DNA of 64,000 bases, taken from positions 39,911,897 through 39,975,896 of the forward strand of contig CM037781.1 in assembly GCA_021229015.1 (NCBI GenBank). Reading direction: 5' to 3'. Source of the stretch: Solen grandis (lineage: Eukaryota; Mollusca; Bivalvia; Adapedonta; Solenidae). The notes beneath the pieces were generated by a model, which was not told the origin of the DNA, ran no database searches, and saw nothing but the letters and a program-made list of their open reading frames with translations. The position numbers were made by a program, and so were the translations under genes. Position 1 is the first letter of the stretch, and the number at the start of each line of letters is the position of its first letter. Shown here piece after piece: positions 35,296-47,150 of the stretch.

Positions 35296-36893
35296 TGTGA
35301 CGTCAAATAACTACTAACCGAAAACGTTTAAAAGGTCATTTATATTTCATAATGATTTGATTATCATGAAAAAGAAATAATGAAATAACATTGACATATT
35401 GTAGACTATTACGAATGGTGCATAATATTCAAAGATCGCTGTAAATAACAGTTAAACGCACTGAAAATGTTGATCAAATTATTCAGTATTATGGATGGAT
35501 GTCAAAATATCTCATTATTTACATTTTGGCGATTATTCCCGAAACGTCTCTAATTGGAAATAATTTGTATTTGAAAACCGTCGTCGAATCATAATCTATT
35601 TATCGGCTACGTTATCAATTTATGCTCTCGTGATTCGTTTATGGAGAAATACGGAAGGTCTATGGAAAACGTCAGAACATTGAGGAAGATATGCAGAATA
35701 TGCAAATTAGGTATTTTTGTAATCAAATGAATGATCTTAAGTAAACGATTTGTTCTAATTTATGCGTTGTAGTAACGTTATAGTCAACGAGAATGTACAG
35801 ATTGCATCTCGTAACAAATCTGTAGTACACACTTTGCTTGTCTGTAAGAAGAATGTAAAGCTTTTGGGAGTATAATGCACCTTTAAATTAAACCGACACT
35901 TTTGTATCAATCTTAAACATCGAAGTCTAGTGAACGTTATAAAATGGAAACAGAGTTCGTTTTTCGTGCTATAATGCAGAATAATACACGGTTTTGCATT
36001 CAGATGCTTTGTAATTAATATTAAGGCCATGGCCTTCGTGATTAGATAACTGCGCATTTTCAAATAATACACTGCATTCTGTGATAAAGCACTTTTCCAA
36101 ATCATCACACATTCATCATATAACCAAAATGAGTTGACTCTAATTTTTAAATAAAATATAGTGCTGTGTATAGGCATTGCTTAATATCTGATGGTATTTT
36201 ATTCGACAGATCTTTCTGGCATTCTTTTTTTATCAGCGTATTTATTTTCTTTTCACATTAATTTTAAAATGTTTGTTTTACACGATAACAAACTCATTCA
36301 AATTTTCAGATTTTACGATAAAACGAACATAATACATGTAGGTGAAATTGAAAAATTGATTTGATACGATGGTTGAGTTCGTTCTGAAGATTCAAAAAAG
36401 CCAACAAATTTATAAGGATTTAGATCTACAGACGTCAATGAATTATGCATTTTATTCTTTGTCTTTCTTTGAAATAATGAGATATCATGATTAATTAACC
36501 ACAGCCTGTAACAAGGAAATGCGATATTGGCACTTTTATTGTCTTGACTATTTCCTCACGACTCTTTCAAGGAAACTTTAAAGAATTTCAAAGATACAAA
36601 GGAGAGAGAGAAAGAAAGAAAGCGTAAGAGTAGCGTGGCATATATTGAACATTTTATTGTTAGATGACGGATTTTGTTTCTATTTTAAACACCTACCTAG
36701 AACAAAGAATTTGATCAATCAGCTCAGACACCGTTGAGAGAGATTAATACATGTACATGTATATGTTGAAAAATAATGTTTCGCAATCTATGTGACAGAA
36801 ATATGATTTTTTTTCTTTTATCTTTCATCTTTTAACTTATTTCTTTTCTTAAGATTGTGTGTTTTTTTTCTTTCATAAGACAAACCCCTCGCA

Positions 36894-36932
<39 letters not shown>
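36894..36932. repeat. (AAAT)n microsatellite
   Basis: About nine AAAT units. Confidence 0.95.
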
Positions 36933-37188
36933 AAATCTAATTAAAGCTAAGTCTGATTATTTTAACAGATCACTCCAATTAATTAAAGTTTTTGTCCATT
37001 TCTTAAATTAATTCATTTGCATAAATCAATTAAGTACATGAACTCTCCTCTAGACACTAGTATACAACGCACGTGAATGGAACATGCTTATTTAACCCCA
37101 AAGCTTGTAGTTTTATATATGAAATCAAGCGTTTAGATTTTAATCACGCCCTCGTCGTTTGCTAGCGGCACATGGCAATAAAAAATAG

Positions 37189-37196
37189 TGACGTCA
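37189..37196. promoter_or_regulatory. CRE-type palindrome upstream of the CEMIP-like gene
   Basis: TGACGTCA lies 76 bp upstream of the start codon at 37272. Full CREB/ATF consensus; placement fits a proximal promoter, function is inferred. Confidence 0.4.
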
Positions 37197-37271
37197 TCAG
37201 GGACTATATCTATGTGGTCAGATGCTTCCTCAAACCACACGTCCGATCGAGCTACACAACGAACGGACAAA

Positions 37272-40200
37272 ATGAAGAACTTAGATTTCGCTCTTCTCCT
37301 TTTATTCGGATCAAATGCATTATTCGGTGAGTGACATTTATTGTACTAATTAAAAAATAGAGATTTAAACTAGAAGGTTTTTTTAGCTTGGGTTTAAGCT
37401 TAAAAACATACGAGTAGCCAGATATGGATCACACAATTTCACAAAATGCATATAATTAAAGGTCCACAGAAGTTTTCTTGAACTTTTATTTCTGCTCAGT
37501 TACTTATTTATCTTATTTGTATGTAGCATGGTCAAGTTTAAACTTGGCTCAAACTAGTTTATTTATATAAAAGATGTTTACAGAAGTTCGTGCATGTCTT
37601 TCGTATTTGTTTTGTTAGTAATCTTGTCCCTTTGCTTCGTGTCACGTGGTATCAAATGTCTCGTGCTCAGTGTTCTTATGGTCCCAGGGTAAGGTGAGTG
37701 CATGCTTGGATCGCCGAGCGGAACGCGAGTTTCATCGTAAATAAGATAACATAAATTGTATTTCGTATATGTCGTATATAGTCCTTACCTTTGGAAATTT
37801 TGTTTCTTTGTGTTAAAACAGTAGACGAACCTGGTTTTATCTTCACGTTGCGCTACATTGGTGCATCCAATAAATCGACTGTATTCCTATTTTAACCCCA
37901 AATACATGTACATGCATTTAATCAATTATTTAATCTAAATGATCTGAACATTGAGAGAAACGATCTTGGACTGGTTTCACTAAACGTCTTACGGAACAAA
38001 TCGTCTTTTATGCAAATCTTGAACTGGTTTCACTAAATTTCACAGATGTTAAATCGCGATTTTTCAACTCAAAATGTGACTAGAATGGAATGGTTCACCA
38101 TATTTCATATTTTATTATACAAATATTTTCTACACACCATGTAGGCCAACACTTACGATACTCATAAGACCTGTCCAGGCGAAAATTAAAATATGAACTA
38201 TATCTTGCTTGCAACATTTGATTTTAACAAATACTTTCATACTTCCGAACAGTGTTGTACATATTTTTCTTGTTTATGAAACTACGAGTATACATGCATA
38301 CTACGTTGTCAAAAAGGGGGCATGGAAGATATCTTATATCGCGTGCGCTATCAGTAGTTATCGCGTGCTCACGCAATAGAAAAAGCCCCTTTATACCAAC
38401 GTATGATGCTGATTTAGAGTCAGTGATTTTTGAACTGCAGTTATCTTTATACAAATATTTCAGAATCCCAGAAAAAGTAACAGCAAACCTACTGTGTCTT
38501 TAATGTAACAGAGAGCAAGCACTTTTCTGTGCAATGGATGTTTTTTTTTTTTTAATTCAAATGTTTTGTAAAGACAAAACATCATTCGTAATGGCAAATT
38601 ATTATCTAGAAAACGATGCGCAATATTAGCCAATGTTTTACTTATTAACAAATTATCCCCAAACCCCCCAAAAAATCAGATGATGTACCATATGTAGGAA
38701 TTTTCTAGGCGTCTTAAAAATGGACTGCTCCGCCTAGAAACAACAACAAAAAAGATAGTTTTCCTCTGTTTTATTTTCAAATAATGTAAATCTTGCGATT
38801 GCAGGGTCAGTGACGTCAGAATGCCCGCAAGACAGGGCCCTGCTGAAGCGCTGGTCATCAGCGGCTACTTGGCCAAGCGGCAAAGTAAGGCATTGATCTT
38901 TTCTCTGATTTTGTTGTTTGATTGGAAGTAACGTCCCATCGACATTATCTTAGTCACTTTGTGACTGTGTTTACATAAGGCAGATGTAGTCCCACTACAC
39001 TGTTGACATGTGGCATGATAGAATACCCAGTCATATCAGGCCAACCATTCTTGGAACTATGTTATGCTTATGTCGAGCGAAAGGCAAGCATTTTTCGACT
39101 TTGATGTTGCGTAATCGATTTATTTTACGACTTTCCTTTGACGTTATAATGTTTTTTACATCTTTCAAAAACTTTCGATAAGTCGGAGGACGATTACCAG
39201 GGCACCATGCCATATGGCGGTTTATTCCAAATCTCGATAGGGTGAATTGTTTTCTTTCTTTCTTTTTTTTTTTTTAGATACAAAAGCAGACTGGGGTATT
39301 AATATAATTCCATTAAACATGTTTAAAACTTAAACATATGACCGCATGTACCACAGTGGATAAACGAAATCACTGTACCATGTCTTGCAAGCCTTTACAT
39401 TTCAATGTATACCCTGTCTTGCGATTACAAGCACTTTCTACTTCCGATCACTGTACTTTTCTTGGGAGCCTATATGTTTTAACTTGTACATTTCTTGCGA
39501 AAACAGGATGTAGACTCGTTTATCCACTGTGATGTACTGTCATTTTCAAAAGTTTAACTATTTTAAAAAGCCTGAGTTGAGAAGGGCAGTATGAATATTT
39601 GTTCAACAATTGTACTCCACAGCCTGTTGTCGGTAGCAATGTCGACATATCAGAAGGGGTACTTCTGGACGAGTCAGCGGACCTGTACAACCTCACAATC
39701 CTGGAAGGTGGAAGCCTCGTGTTCGATCCCGCCGTTACCATGGAACTCCGAGCCGCAAATATTCTCGTGTATGGCGAGATGTGGGTAGGAAGTTCCAATT
39801 GCCTCTACACGGGCGACTTGACCATTACCCTGACAGGTGTGTGGGCTGATCGGGGATATATTGGGTTGTAAATGTTTCTAAAGGGACATTATGAAATAAC
39901 CAGGTCTTGGAAACTATTATAACCATTTTAAAGGCATACTGTGTCCCTTTTCCGCTAATATATAAATCAAATAAAATGTTTTAATTGTTTGTTTGTAACA
40001 AATAATATTTCAGGGAAATATTACCCGCCTCTCAAAAAAGAACCCCCCCCCCAAAAAAAAAAAAAACCAAAAAAAAAACCCAACACAAATCAAATAGCTC
40101 TTGTATTAACATATTTCACCGTCATATTTTAGGCAATCGGGCTAGTCACGCTGGCGAGTCGAACCCCAAGGCGATCATGGTTTACCCTGGCGGAACCCTT

Positions 40201-40293
40201 CGTATCCATGGGCAACGAAAGAGGTCTTGGACGAAACTAGCTTCCACCCTTGATACAGCAGAAAATGCCGGTGACGTCATCCTTGATCACTCG
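37272..40293 (+). CDS. CEMIP/TMEM2-like protein, N-terminal four exons (partial)
   Basis: Exons 37272-37326, 38805-38884, 39623-39836 and 40133-40293 join in frame (170 codons), all GT-AG with phases 1,0,1,0. Residues 1-19 are a signal peptide (MKNLDFALLLLFGSNALFG). From about residue 46 the sequence follows the G8 domain: NLTILEGGSLVF, ELRAANILVYGEMWVG, LTITLTG, GGTLRIHGQRKRSWTKL. This layout (short leader, G8, LRIHGQ...SWT) is that of the CEMIP (KIAA1199) and TMEM2 hyaluronan-binding family, which act extracellularly on hyaluronan. Further exons were not found: the donor at 40294 is followed by the compositionally distinct 40.5-48.9 kb block and the gap. The rest may lie past the gap, or the gene may be interrupted. 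Confidence 0.82.
38910..39115 (-). mobile_element. SINE family B, diverged
   Basis: Matches the tail and middle of the copy at 18910 (TAACGTCCCATCGACATTAT, TATCAGGCCAACCATTCTTG). Lies in intron 2 of the CEMIP-like gene. Confidence 0.75.
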
Positions 40294-40529
40294 GTAAGCA
40301 TTTTGCTAAAAAAAAAATATATTGTTCTTGTGGTTGTTTAGGATAAAAAGGATAAAAAGATGATATTTTCTCCGTTCCAGATCCTCCTTAAAATTTTAAG
40401 AAAAAAAAAGGTTTTATTTTATCTTCGATTTGATTTTCACTTTAAGGTATATTCGAGTGGTTCCGAAAGATATGGAGAAATTGGCTTTTACTACAAGTAG
40501 TAATGTAGGGACGAATTCAGAGAAATTCA

Positions 40530-40680
40530 CGTGCTAACGTGCTATGACGTCATCAATCGATACCATAATCACAGACTCACGCGCGGTGCCGCAGCGCCGT
40601 ACATTGACGTCATCAATCGATACATAATATCAGACTCACGCGCGGAGCCCGCAGCGCCGTGCTTTGACGTCATCAATCGA
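40530..40680. promoter_or_regulatory. 60-bp repeats with TGACGTCA sites
   Basis: TGACGTCATCAATCGATA-like cores occur at 40545, 40605 and 40665, spaced exactly 60 bp. Two full units hold CAGACTCACGCGCGG and GCAGCGCCGT. Each core contains a full CREB/ATF palindrome. They lie 200-340 bp upstream of the ORF at 40883. Confidence 0.75.
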
Positions 40681-40882
40681 TAGCTTAATTATCCAGTTCT
40701 TTAACGAGGATTAATTAATCGCGAAGAAAAAAAAAAGTAAGCAATTTTAAATAAAAAGTTCTATGTCGGACCAAGTTTTGTTAAATACATATGGGACTGC
40801 AGTCCCGACCCCACACCTTTAACGAGATCACGTGACTTTTGAGGTCACGATTTAACCGTCATTCGGCGTTTAAACGCGAAAC

Positions 40883-41287
40883 ATGGACGTTTTACCAGCC
40901 CACGTATGCGACGATTTATACCATTTCCTAGAAGAAAACCTGTTTATATCTTTGAAACATATTCTCAGATACGAGATGTACAAAATGGCGTTATACGAAA
41001 CGCGTAGAAAACCAACGATGAAGACCAAATCGTGTATTAAACGGCGGTTAAGCGAAAAGTCCACTTTCGGACAATTTAAAACGTTTTTAATACGTTTACT
41101 CGAAAAATATGGCGTTAAAATTAACGTCGAAGCGCTCATAATGGAAGATTGGATGAAATATGTCGTTGCCAATAACGAGGTCATCAGGCGTATTTTTTTA
41201 TGGGAAATGGTAAGGGAATTGAACATACTCTGGGATGTAAAGATCTTTACGCAGAACACCATTTTCTTATGTTATTATGCGATTTGA
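40883..41287 (+). CDS. Unrecognised 134-codon ORF
   Basis: Opens MDVLPAHVCDDLYHFLEENL and ends at TGA 41285-41287. Largely alpha-helical and basic in the middle, no signal peptide, no membrane segment, no motif I can name. An AATAAA lies at 41481-41486. A donor-like GGTAAGG at 41209 could end a first exon after the peptide FLWEM. Support for coding: unusually CpG-rich for this window (29 CpG in 40861-41220) and upstream CRE-type repeats. Against: the antisense frame 40870-41262 is also open, so part of the length may follow from composition. It could belong to an inserted element or be a small host gene. Confidence 0.4.
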   Translation: MDVLPAHVCDDLYHFLEENLFISLKHILRYEMYKMALYETRRKPTMKTKSCIKRRLSEKSTFGQFKTFLIRLLEKYGVKINVEALIMEDWMKYVVANNEVIRRIFLWEMVRELNILWDVKIFTQNTIFLCYYAI

Positions 41288-41501
41288 AAGCTATGTAACT
41301 GTAAGAAAATATATGTCATACTTTACAGTATTATAAATGATCGATGTATTGGATCGGAAAAGTCAGCTCATAATGTATAAAACGTGTCTTAACAGCAACA
41401 AATTAACTACGTTTCCACGAAGTCACTCTTAATTACGTACCTTAGAGAACAGTTAATGAGGGGTCTTTCTTTACAAAATCAATAAAGCATACTGATATTT
41501 C

Positions 41502-41993
41502 TTTTAGCATTCATTACAATCACCTTATATACGAATGCAATGTCGATTATGTACAACTTCGCGTTTACAATTGTACCGAGAGTATCTATAAAATCTGAAA
41601 TCAGCATCCCTTAATTAGAATTCACTCACGATTTGTCCGACTATTGAAAAATACAGTTTCGCCCGCGGCGACCCTTGTTGACTTAACAATAATATTAATA
41701 ATTACATCTTCGTGACTGGCTCGATGATAAAAATTGTAAACGCGGGTATACAGGCAGAGTATTGCGTTATCGATTATTGACATAAACGAATGTGTACGAG
41801 ACTCTCTTCAATAATATTATAAATAAATTATAATTTGAATATAATATTATATCATATTTTAGCATTAATTATAATTACCTTATATACGTATGCAATGTCG
41901 ATTATGTACAACTTCGCATTTACAATTGTACCGAGAGTATCAATAAAATCTGGAATCCGCATCCCAGAATTTACTCACTATTAGTTCGACTAT
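41502..41993 (+). repeat. 355-bp tandem repeat, left array (~1.4 units)
   Basis: TTTTAGCAT starts at 41502 and again at 41857, a 355-bp period. Marker segments: ATGCAATGTCGATTATGTAC, CAATAATATTAATAATTACA, GGCTCGATGATAA. The array is cut at 41993 by the LTR element and resumes at 44898. Confidence 0.9.
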
Positions 41994-42598
41994 TGTTACG
42001 GCCAATTTGATGAAATGGCGCAACAAAGAAAAGCCAGCAACAAACTAGTTAACTAAATATATTTTAATTATAAACAAGTGACAAATATCAATATGAATAT
42101 CACAACATACAGTGTCTTAAAATTATTATAACAAATTAGTTTGATCCTTGTCTGATTGATAAAATTAAAATTTAACCTGAGCAATCCAATAGATAAGTCC
42201 TTTATCCAATGTAAGTCCGAAATTAATTCCACACTGTTGAATGACCCACACTTGATGAATCTCCAAAAACAAGTCTGCTAAAACAAGTCTCCTCAACCAG
42301 TCTGCTCTCCCTAAAACCCCCTTCATTATATATACTTGAGCAAAATATTCTAGAAACAACCATACTATTCTTCAAAAAAGAATGTTATAAAGTGTAAACA
42401 GGTTACATAAGACTTCTAGAATTTTCAATAGAAAGAAAGAAAGTTCCAATAAACAAATATACCAGTAAACAAATTATTTATAGAACAGGGATCGCCTAAT
42501 AGATCACTCCAGAACAAAACTAGTAAACAAGTTATTCTAGAATAGGGATTCTTCTACAATTATACATATACATAACTAATTAGGTGTAATATGTAAAA
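41994..42598 (-). repeat. 3' LTR, 605 bp
   Basis: Bounded by the terminal TGTTAC (on +) and the polypurine tract at 42599-42613. Its 42443-42598 part matches 44738-44897. Confidence 0.85.
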
Positions 42599-42761
42599 CC
42601 TCCCCTCCTAAAGAAAAAAGATTTATGTAATAAACCTTTTTAGGTTATTATGATTACAATATAAAATACAATAAACACAAATTAAATTACAGTATACAGT
42701 AAACAAGAGAAATTAAACATGCCTAGATAAGATATCATTTCAAACAGAATTTAAATGCACA

Positions 42762-44067
42762 TTACCCACGTGACAAAACATCTGGGATGATATTATCCTT
42801 TCTTTTAATATGTTTAACATCAAGGTCAAATTCTTGCAACATTAAACTCTACCTTTACAATCTTTGATTTTTTTTCTTTAACTTGTGCAAGAAACTTAAA
42901 GGATTGTGATCACTAAAGACAACAATGTTTTTTTGTGATGAAGACAAATAAACTTCAAAATGTTGAACAGCAAGTACAAGAGCAAAACACTCTTTTTCAA
43001 TTGTAGAATAATTTCTTTGATGTTTGTTAAATTTATTTGAAAAATAACAAACAGGGTGGTATTGTCTTCTTGTAACAGAACAGCACCAGCACCAACATCC
43101 CTAGCATCCAAAGTTAGCTTGAAACATTTATTAAAATCTGGTGCTAAAGAACTGGTGCGCTCTTGAGTATGGCTTTTAACTTTTCAAATGCTATTTGACA
43201 GTCATGATTCCAAACAAAGGCTTTACCTTTTTTAAGCATATTTGTCAAAGGCTCAGAAATTTCTGAAAAGTTCTTACAGAATTTTCTGTAATATCCAGCC
43301 ATACAAAGAAATCGCATCAGATTTCTTTTACATAAAGGTATTGGAAATTCTGAAATTGATTCAACTTTTGCATTCACAGGTTTTACTTGACCCTGTCCCA
43401 CAACATGTCCTAAAATATTAATGATGCATGACAAAATTCACTTTTAGCCAGGTTGATGGTCAACTTTGCATCACTTAATCTGTTGAAGAATTCTCTGATG
43501 ATCCTCAGATGTTCCTCAAATGTTTCGGAATAGATGATGACATCATCGATGTAAGCATCACAACCGTCAAGGCAGGATATAACACTATTGATGAGCCGTT
43601 GAAAGGTGGCCGGTGAATTTTTCATACCAAAAGGCATTACTTCGACTGATACAGCCCATCGGGTGTAACAAATGCTGACAGTTCTTTGGCACGATCTGTA
43701 AGTTGGACCTGCCAGAATCCTTTCAATAAGTCAAACTTTGTGACATATCTGGCTTTTCCAACTTTATCGATGCAGTCGTCAATTCTGGGTATTGGGTATG
43801 AGTCTGTTTTAGTGATAACATTGATTTTACGGTAATCAGTGCACATCCGATACGTGCCATCTGGTTTTGGTACAAGCATACATGGGGAACTGTAGTTACT
43901 TTGCCTTGGTTCAATGAAGTCATTTTCAAGAAGATACTTAACTTCATTTTCAAATAATTTTGTTTCGCCGGATTCATTCTGTAAGGATGTTGTTTGATTG
44001 ATCCATCACTTTCGACAATTACGTCATGATATATTTTATCAGTCCGTGTGGGAATATCCGGAAACAA
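42762..44067 (-). pseudogene. Reverse transcriptase and RNase H of the LTR element
   Basis: Minus-strand order: spacer with FPDIPTRTDKIYHDV and IKQHPYRMNP; reverse transcriptase with DGTYRMCTDYRKIN, VTKFDLLKGFWQV, MPFGMKNSPATFQRL and YIDDVIIYS; connection with GQGQVKPV and FLCMAGYYRKFCKNFS; RNase H with LDARDVGAGAVLLQED, then FSDHNPLKF-like and HIKRKDNIIPDVLSRG before TAA at 42762. Frames break near 43880-43980, 43640, 43420 and 43120, so it is not functional. Catalytic YIDD is intact. Confidence 0.88.
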
Positions 44068-44281
44068 ATGTTCATATTCTAGAACAAGTTCTTTGAGTTG
44101 TGTCTGTTGTAATGACTCCAGATGAATTAATTTCTTGTCTATATTTCTTCAAAATGTCAGAGTTATTTGATTTAAGCGGACAAGGATCAACATTAACATC
44201 ACAAGTACTAAGGTTATCTGGTTCAAGTGGGACAGGTTAAATAACTGACACAGGTTTAACAAAATTTATTTGTTATTTCTA

Positions 44282-44735
44282 TCAATGTATTTTTTTTAAC
44301 ATATTGGCATGGCACATTTGTTTTTGTTTTCGCCTCCCAGGAGTCAGGATGACATAATTAAGATCACTGATTTTCTTGTCAATTAGATATGGACCAAAAT
44401 ATCTGGCTTGTAATGGTTTGCCTGGAATTGGCAACAAAGCAAGGACCTGATCACCTGGTTTGAAATTTCTGTTTTGAGTTTTAATGTCATATTTCTGCTT
44501 CATTTTGTCCTGAGCTAAATGAAGATTAGATCTTGCCATTTCGCAAGCTTTTGACAATCTATCACGAAAGTCAGAAACATACTGTAATAAATTCAAAGAT
44601 GATGACTTATCATCGGACAAGAATTTGTCTTTAAGCATTTTTAATGGTCCACGTACAGTGTGACCGAACACAGGTTCAAATGGACTAAAGCCAAGTGACT
44701 CTTGAACAGACTTTCTAACAGCAAACAGAAGCAAA
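44282..44735 (-). pseudogene. Integrase C-terminal part of the LTR element
   Basis: Begins PLLLFAVRKSVQESLGFSPF (end of the integrase core) and continues with KMKQKYD, NFKPGDQVLALLP, ARYFGPYLI and CHANMLK, the usual GPY/F module. It precedes the reverse transcriptase. The first ~25 residues of the open frame above 44738 are antisense LTR, showing the deletion junction. Confidence 0.88.
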
Positions 44736-44737
44736 GG

Positions 44738-44897
44738 GTTCCAATAAACAAATATACCAGTAAACAAGTTATTTATAGAACAGGGATTGCCTAATAGATC
44801 ACTCCAGAACAAAACTAGTAAACAAGTTATTCTTAGAATAGGGATTTCCTTATACAGTGTTGTGTATACATAACTAGGTTAGTTGTAATATGTAACA
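44738..44897 (-). repeat. 5' LTR remnant, 160 bp
   Basis: Matches 42443-42598. It is fused directly to integrase sequence, so about 450 bp of LTR plus the 5' half of the element were deleted. Confidence 0.88.
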
Positions 44898-44988
44898 CCA
44901 TGGGAAAACGCAGTTTCGCTCGCGGCGATCCTTGTCGACTTCACAATAATATTAATAATTACATGGCTGTAACCGGCTCGATGATAAC
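44898..44988 (+). repeat. Continuation of the left 355-bp repeat array
   Basis: Carries GGGAAAACGCAGTTTCGCTC and ACCGGCTCGATGATAA, the segment that follows 41993 in an intact unit. Ends abruptly at the fold-back. Confidence 0.88.
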
Positions 44989-44989
44989 A

Positions 44990-45729
44990 TTATAATTTCA
45001 TATCACTCACTCACTCACTCACTCACTCACTCACTCACTCACTCACTCACATACTAGTATTCTAGTGATTCGAAAGGGGATAGTGTCAGGAAAATGTCAG
45101 ATAATGATGCATCTCATGAGTGAGTAAGGAGGAGGAGTGAGGAGAAGTGAGTGATGAGGAGGAGTAAGTGAATGAGGAGTGAGTGATGAGTGAGTGATGA
45201 GTAAGTGAGGAGGTGGAGTTAGTGATGAGGAGTGAGTGAGGAGGAGGAGTGAGTGAGTGATGGAGGTGATGGGGTGTGAGTGGCGGAGGTGGAGGGGTTA
45301 AGGTGGGGGGGGGGGGTAAAGGGGTGTGAGGGGGGGTGGAAAGTGGTAGAGGTGGTGGTGAGTGGTAAAGGTGGTGTTGAATGGAGGTGGGGGTGGTGAG
45401 TGGTAAAGATGGTGGTGAGTGGTAGGTGTGAAGAGGAGGAGTGAGTGAGTCAGTGAGTAATTGAGTGAGTGAATGAGTAATTGAGTGAGTAAGTGAGTGA
45501 GTGAGTAATTGAGTGAGTGAGTAATTGAGTTAGTCAGTGATGAGTGAGTAACTGAATGAGGAGTGAGTAAATGAGTAATTGAGTAAGTCGGTGAGTAATT
45601 GCGTGAGAGTGAAGGAGTGAGTGAAGGAGTGAGTGAGTGAGTGAGTGAGTGAGTGAGTGAGTGATAGAGTGAGTGAGTGAGCGAGTGAGTGAGTGAGTGC
45701 GTGAGTGAGTGAGTGATATGAAATTATAA
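44990..45729. repeat. Fold-back of (CACT)n and (GAGT)n arrays
   Basis: TTATAATTTCATATCAC at 44990-45006 is the exact complement of 45713-45729. Inside are a pure CACT run to about 45048 and then ~600 bp of GAGT-rich, GTGG-rich minisatellite (45100-45710). Confidence 0.9.
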
Positions 45730-45789
45730 ACATGACAAGATATGTTCGGAAAACACAATGTCCCTTTCTGAGAATGCAATAGAAAAATA

Positions 45790-46215
45790 AAGGGAGATAA
45801 TTTTAAAATAGTAGCTGCACTGCTTCAACTTGCTATCATATTATGTTTCAAGTTTCTAGTCCTTAATTTGTTTTGTTTATGAGTTTTGCTCCCAACAAAA
45901 AAATTATTCAAGTATATAGTAAATAAGTTATTATCTAGAGATAAATTCATTGTAACATTTAATAATGGGAGATAATTAGAAAATTAATCAAGGTAGAGTT
46001 ACGATTTTTGGTTATTGCACTTCCCAATCTCACAATCTATTTATATTTAAAGTTTCCAGTCAATATACTTTAAATAGTTTATAAGTTATGCTCCCGACTA
46101 AAACTGAAAACTAAAAACCCAAAAAGGAAGGTAATTAAAGCTTGGACCAGGTAGAGTTATGGTTTTTAGTCACTGCTGCTCCTATCTCCGCATTCTAGTT
46201 TTTTTTTTATTTCAA
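45790..46215. repeat. Three diverged ~170-bp tandem units
   Basis: Units start near 45790, 45962 and 46128 with GGGAGATAATT or GGAAGGTAATT and contain TTTC(C/T)AGTC plus a GCTCCC(A/G)AC motif. Non-coding. Confidence 0.6.
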
Positions 46216-46231
46216 ATCAATTGCTTGTGTA

Positions 46232-46819
46232 ATATACCAGAAAATAAATAAATATCTCGATTGCTTTTACGGAGAAGTGTGCGTGTATATGCGAGAATTA
46301 TTTTGCTCAAGGACGTAACTATCTACTACTTATTACACCTACTATCTACTTACTACCACTCTATACTACTACTACTACTACTACTAACTACTACTTTGCT
46401 ACTTCTATTACTACTACTACTTTACTACACTACTACTACTACTACTACTACTACTATATACTACTATTGTTATTAATACACACTATACTATTCATTATCA
46501 ATATACTAATAATACTGCTTCTATTACATACTACTCTATTACTATACTACTACACTTATTACTCGATATTACTTTATCATACAACAATACAAAACAATGT
46601 AAAAGCGTTGTGACACACTCGAGTCTCGGTTTATTCAAACGCATTATATCAACAAAAAATCTAACAGCTACTACTACTATGTAAATGTACGCGCACAAGG
46701 TTCCGTTTCATTCATTGGTAAACAGCGAATATATAACCGATACTATTATTAGACTTAAAACGAATTTCGTCATTGCAGCAACAACAACTAATACTGCAAC
46801 CACGCGTGATTGACAATAA

Positions 46820-46854
<35 letters not shown>

Positions 46855-47150
46855 ATACATTTCTCGATTGCTTTCATGGAGGTGGAAAATCGATATTTTA
46901 AGCGTGTGCGTGTATATGCGAGGATTATTTTGCCCGTAGTACGTAACATTACTACTACTTCTACTACTACTACTACTACTACAAATACTCTACTACATAA
47001 ACAACAACAACAAAAACAAAATGTAAAGAAGCGTTGAGATAACACTTCAGAGTCTCGATTTATTCAAACGCATTAATATCAACATAAAAAACCCATCATC
47101 ATCATCAACAACAACAACTACTACTACTATTTCGTCCACGTACGTTTGAC
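46232..47150. repeat. Tandem duplication with (TAC)n and (AAAT)n arrays
   Basis: TCTCGATTGCTTT, GTGTGCGTGTATATGCGAG, (TAC)n and GTCTCG(G/A)TTTATTCAAACGC occur in the same order at about 46255-46650 and 46862-47080. An AAAT run joins them at 46820-46856. Confidence 0.8.

Larger units (their letters stand above)
41994..44897 (-). mobile_element. Gmr1-like Ty3/gypsy LTR retrotransposon, internally deleted
   Basis: The ends are TGTTAC at 41994 and GTAACA at 44897, a perfect 6-bp inverted repeat typical of LTR termini. Flanking CTAT (41990-41993) and CCAT (44898-44901) look like a 4-bp target duplication with one change; the uninterrupted repeat at about 48414 confirms the insertion point. Minus-strand order is partial 5' LTR, integrase C-terminus, reverse transcriptase, RNase H, polypurine tract (complement of CCTCCCCTCC at 42599), 3' LTR. 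Primer site, gag, protease and most of integrase are missing. Confidence 0.9.

Noticed and set aside
35755..36177. 140-codon minus-strand frame
   Set aside because: Composition looks like translated AT-rich noncoding DNA, no domain, no signal; kept only as a note.
43144..44812. Endogenous retrovirus with envelope
   Set aside because: No env-like frame; domain order and RT fit a gypsy-type retrotransposon.
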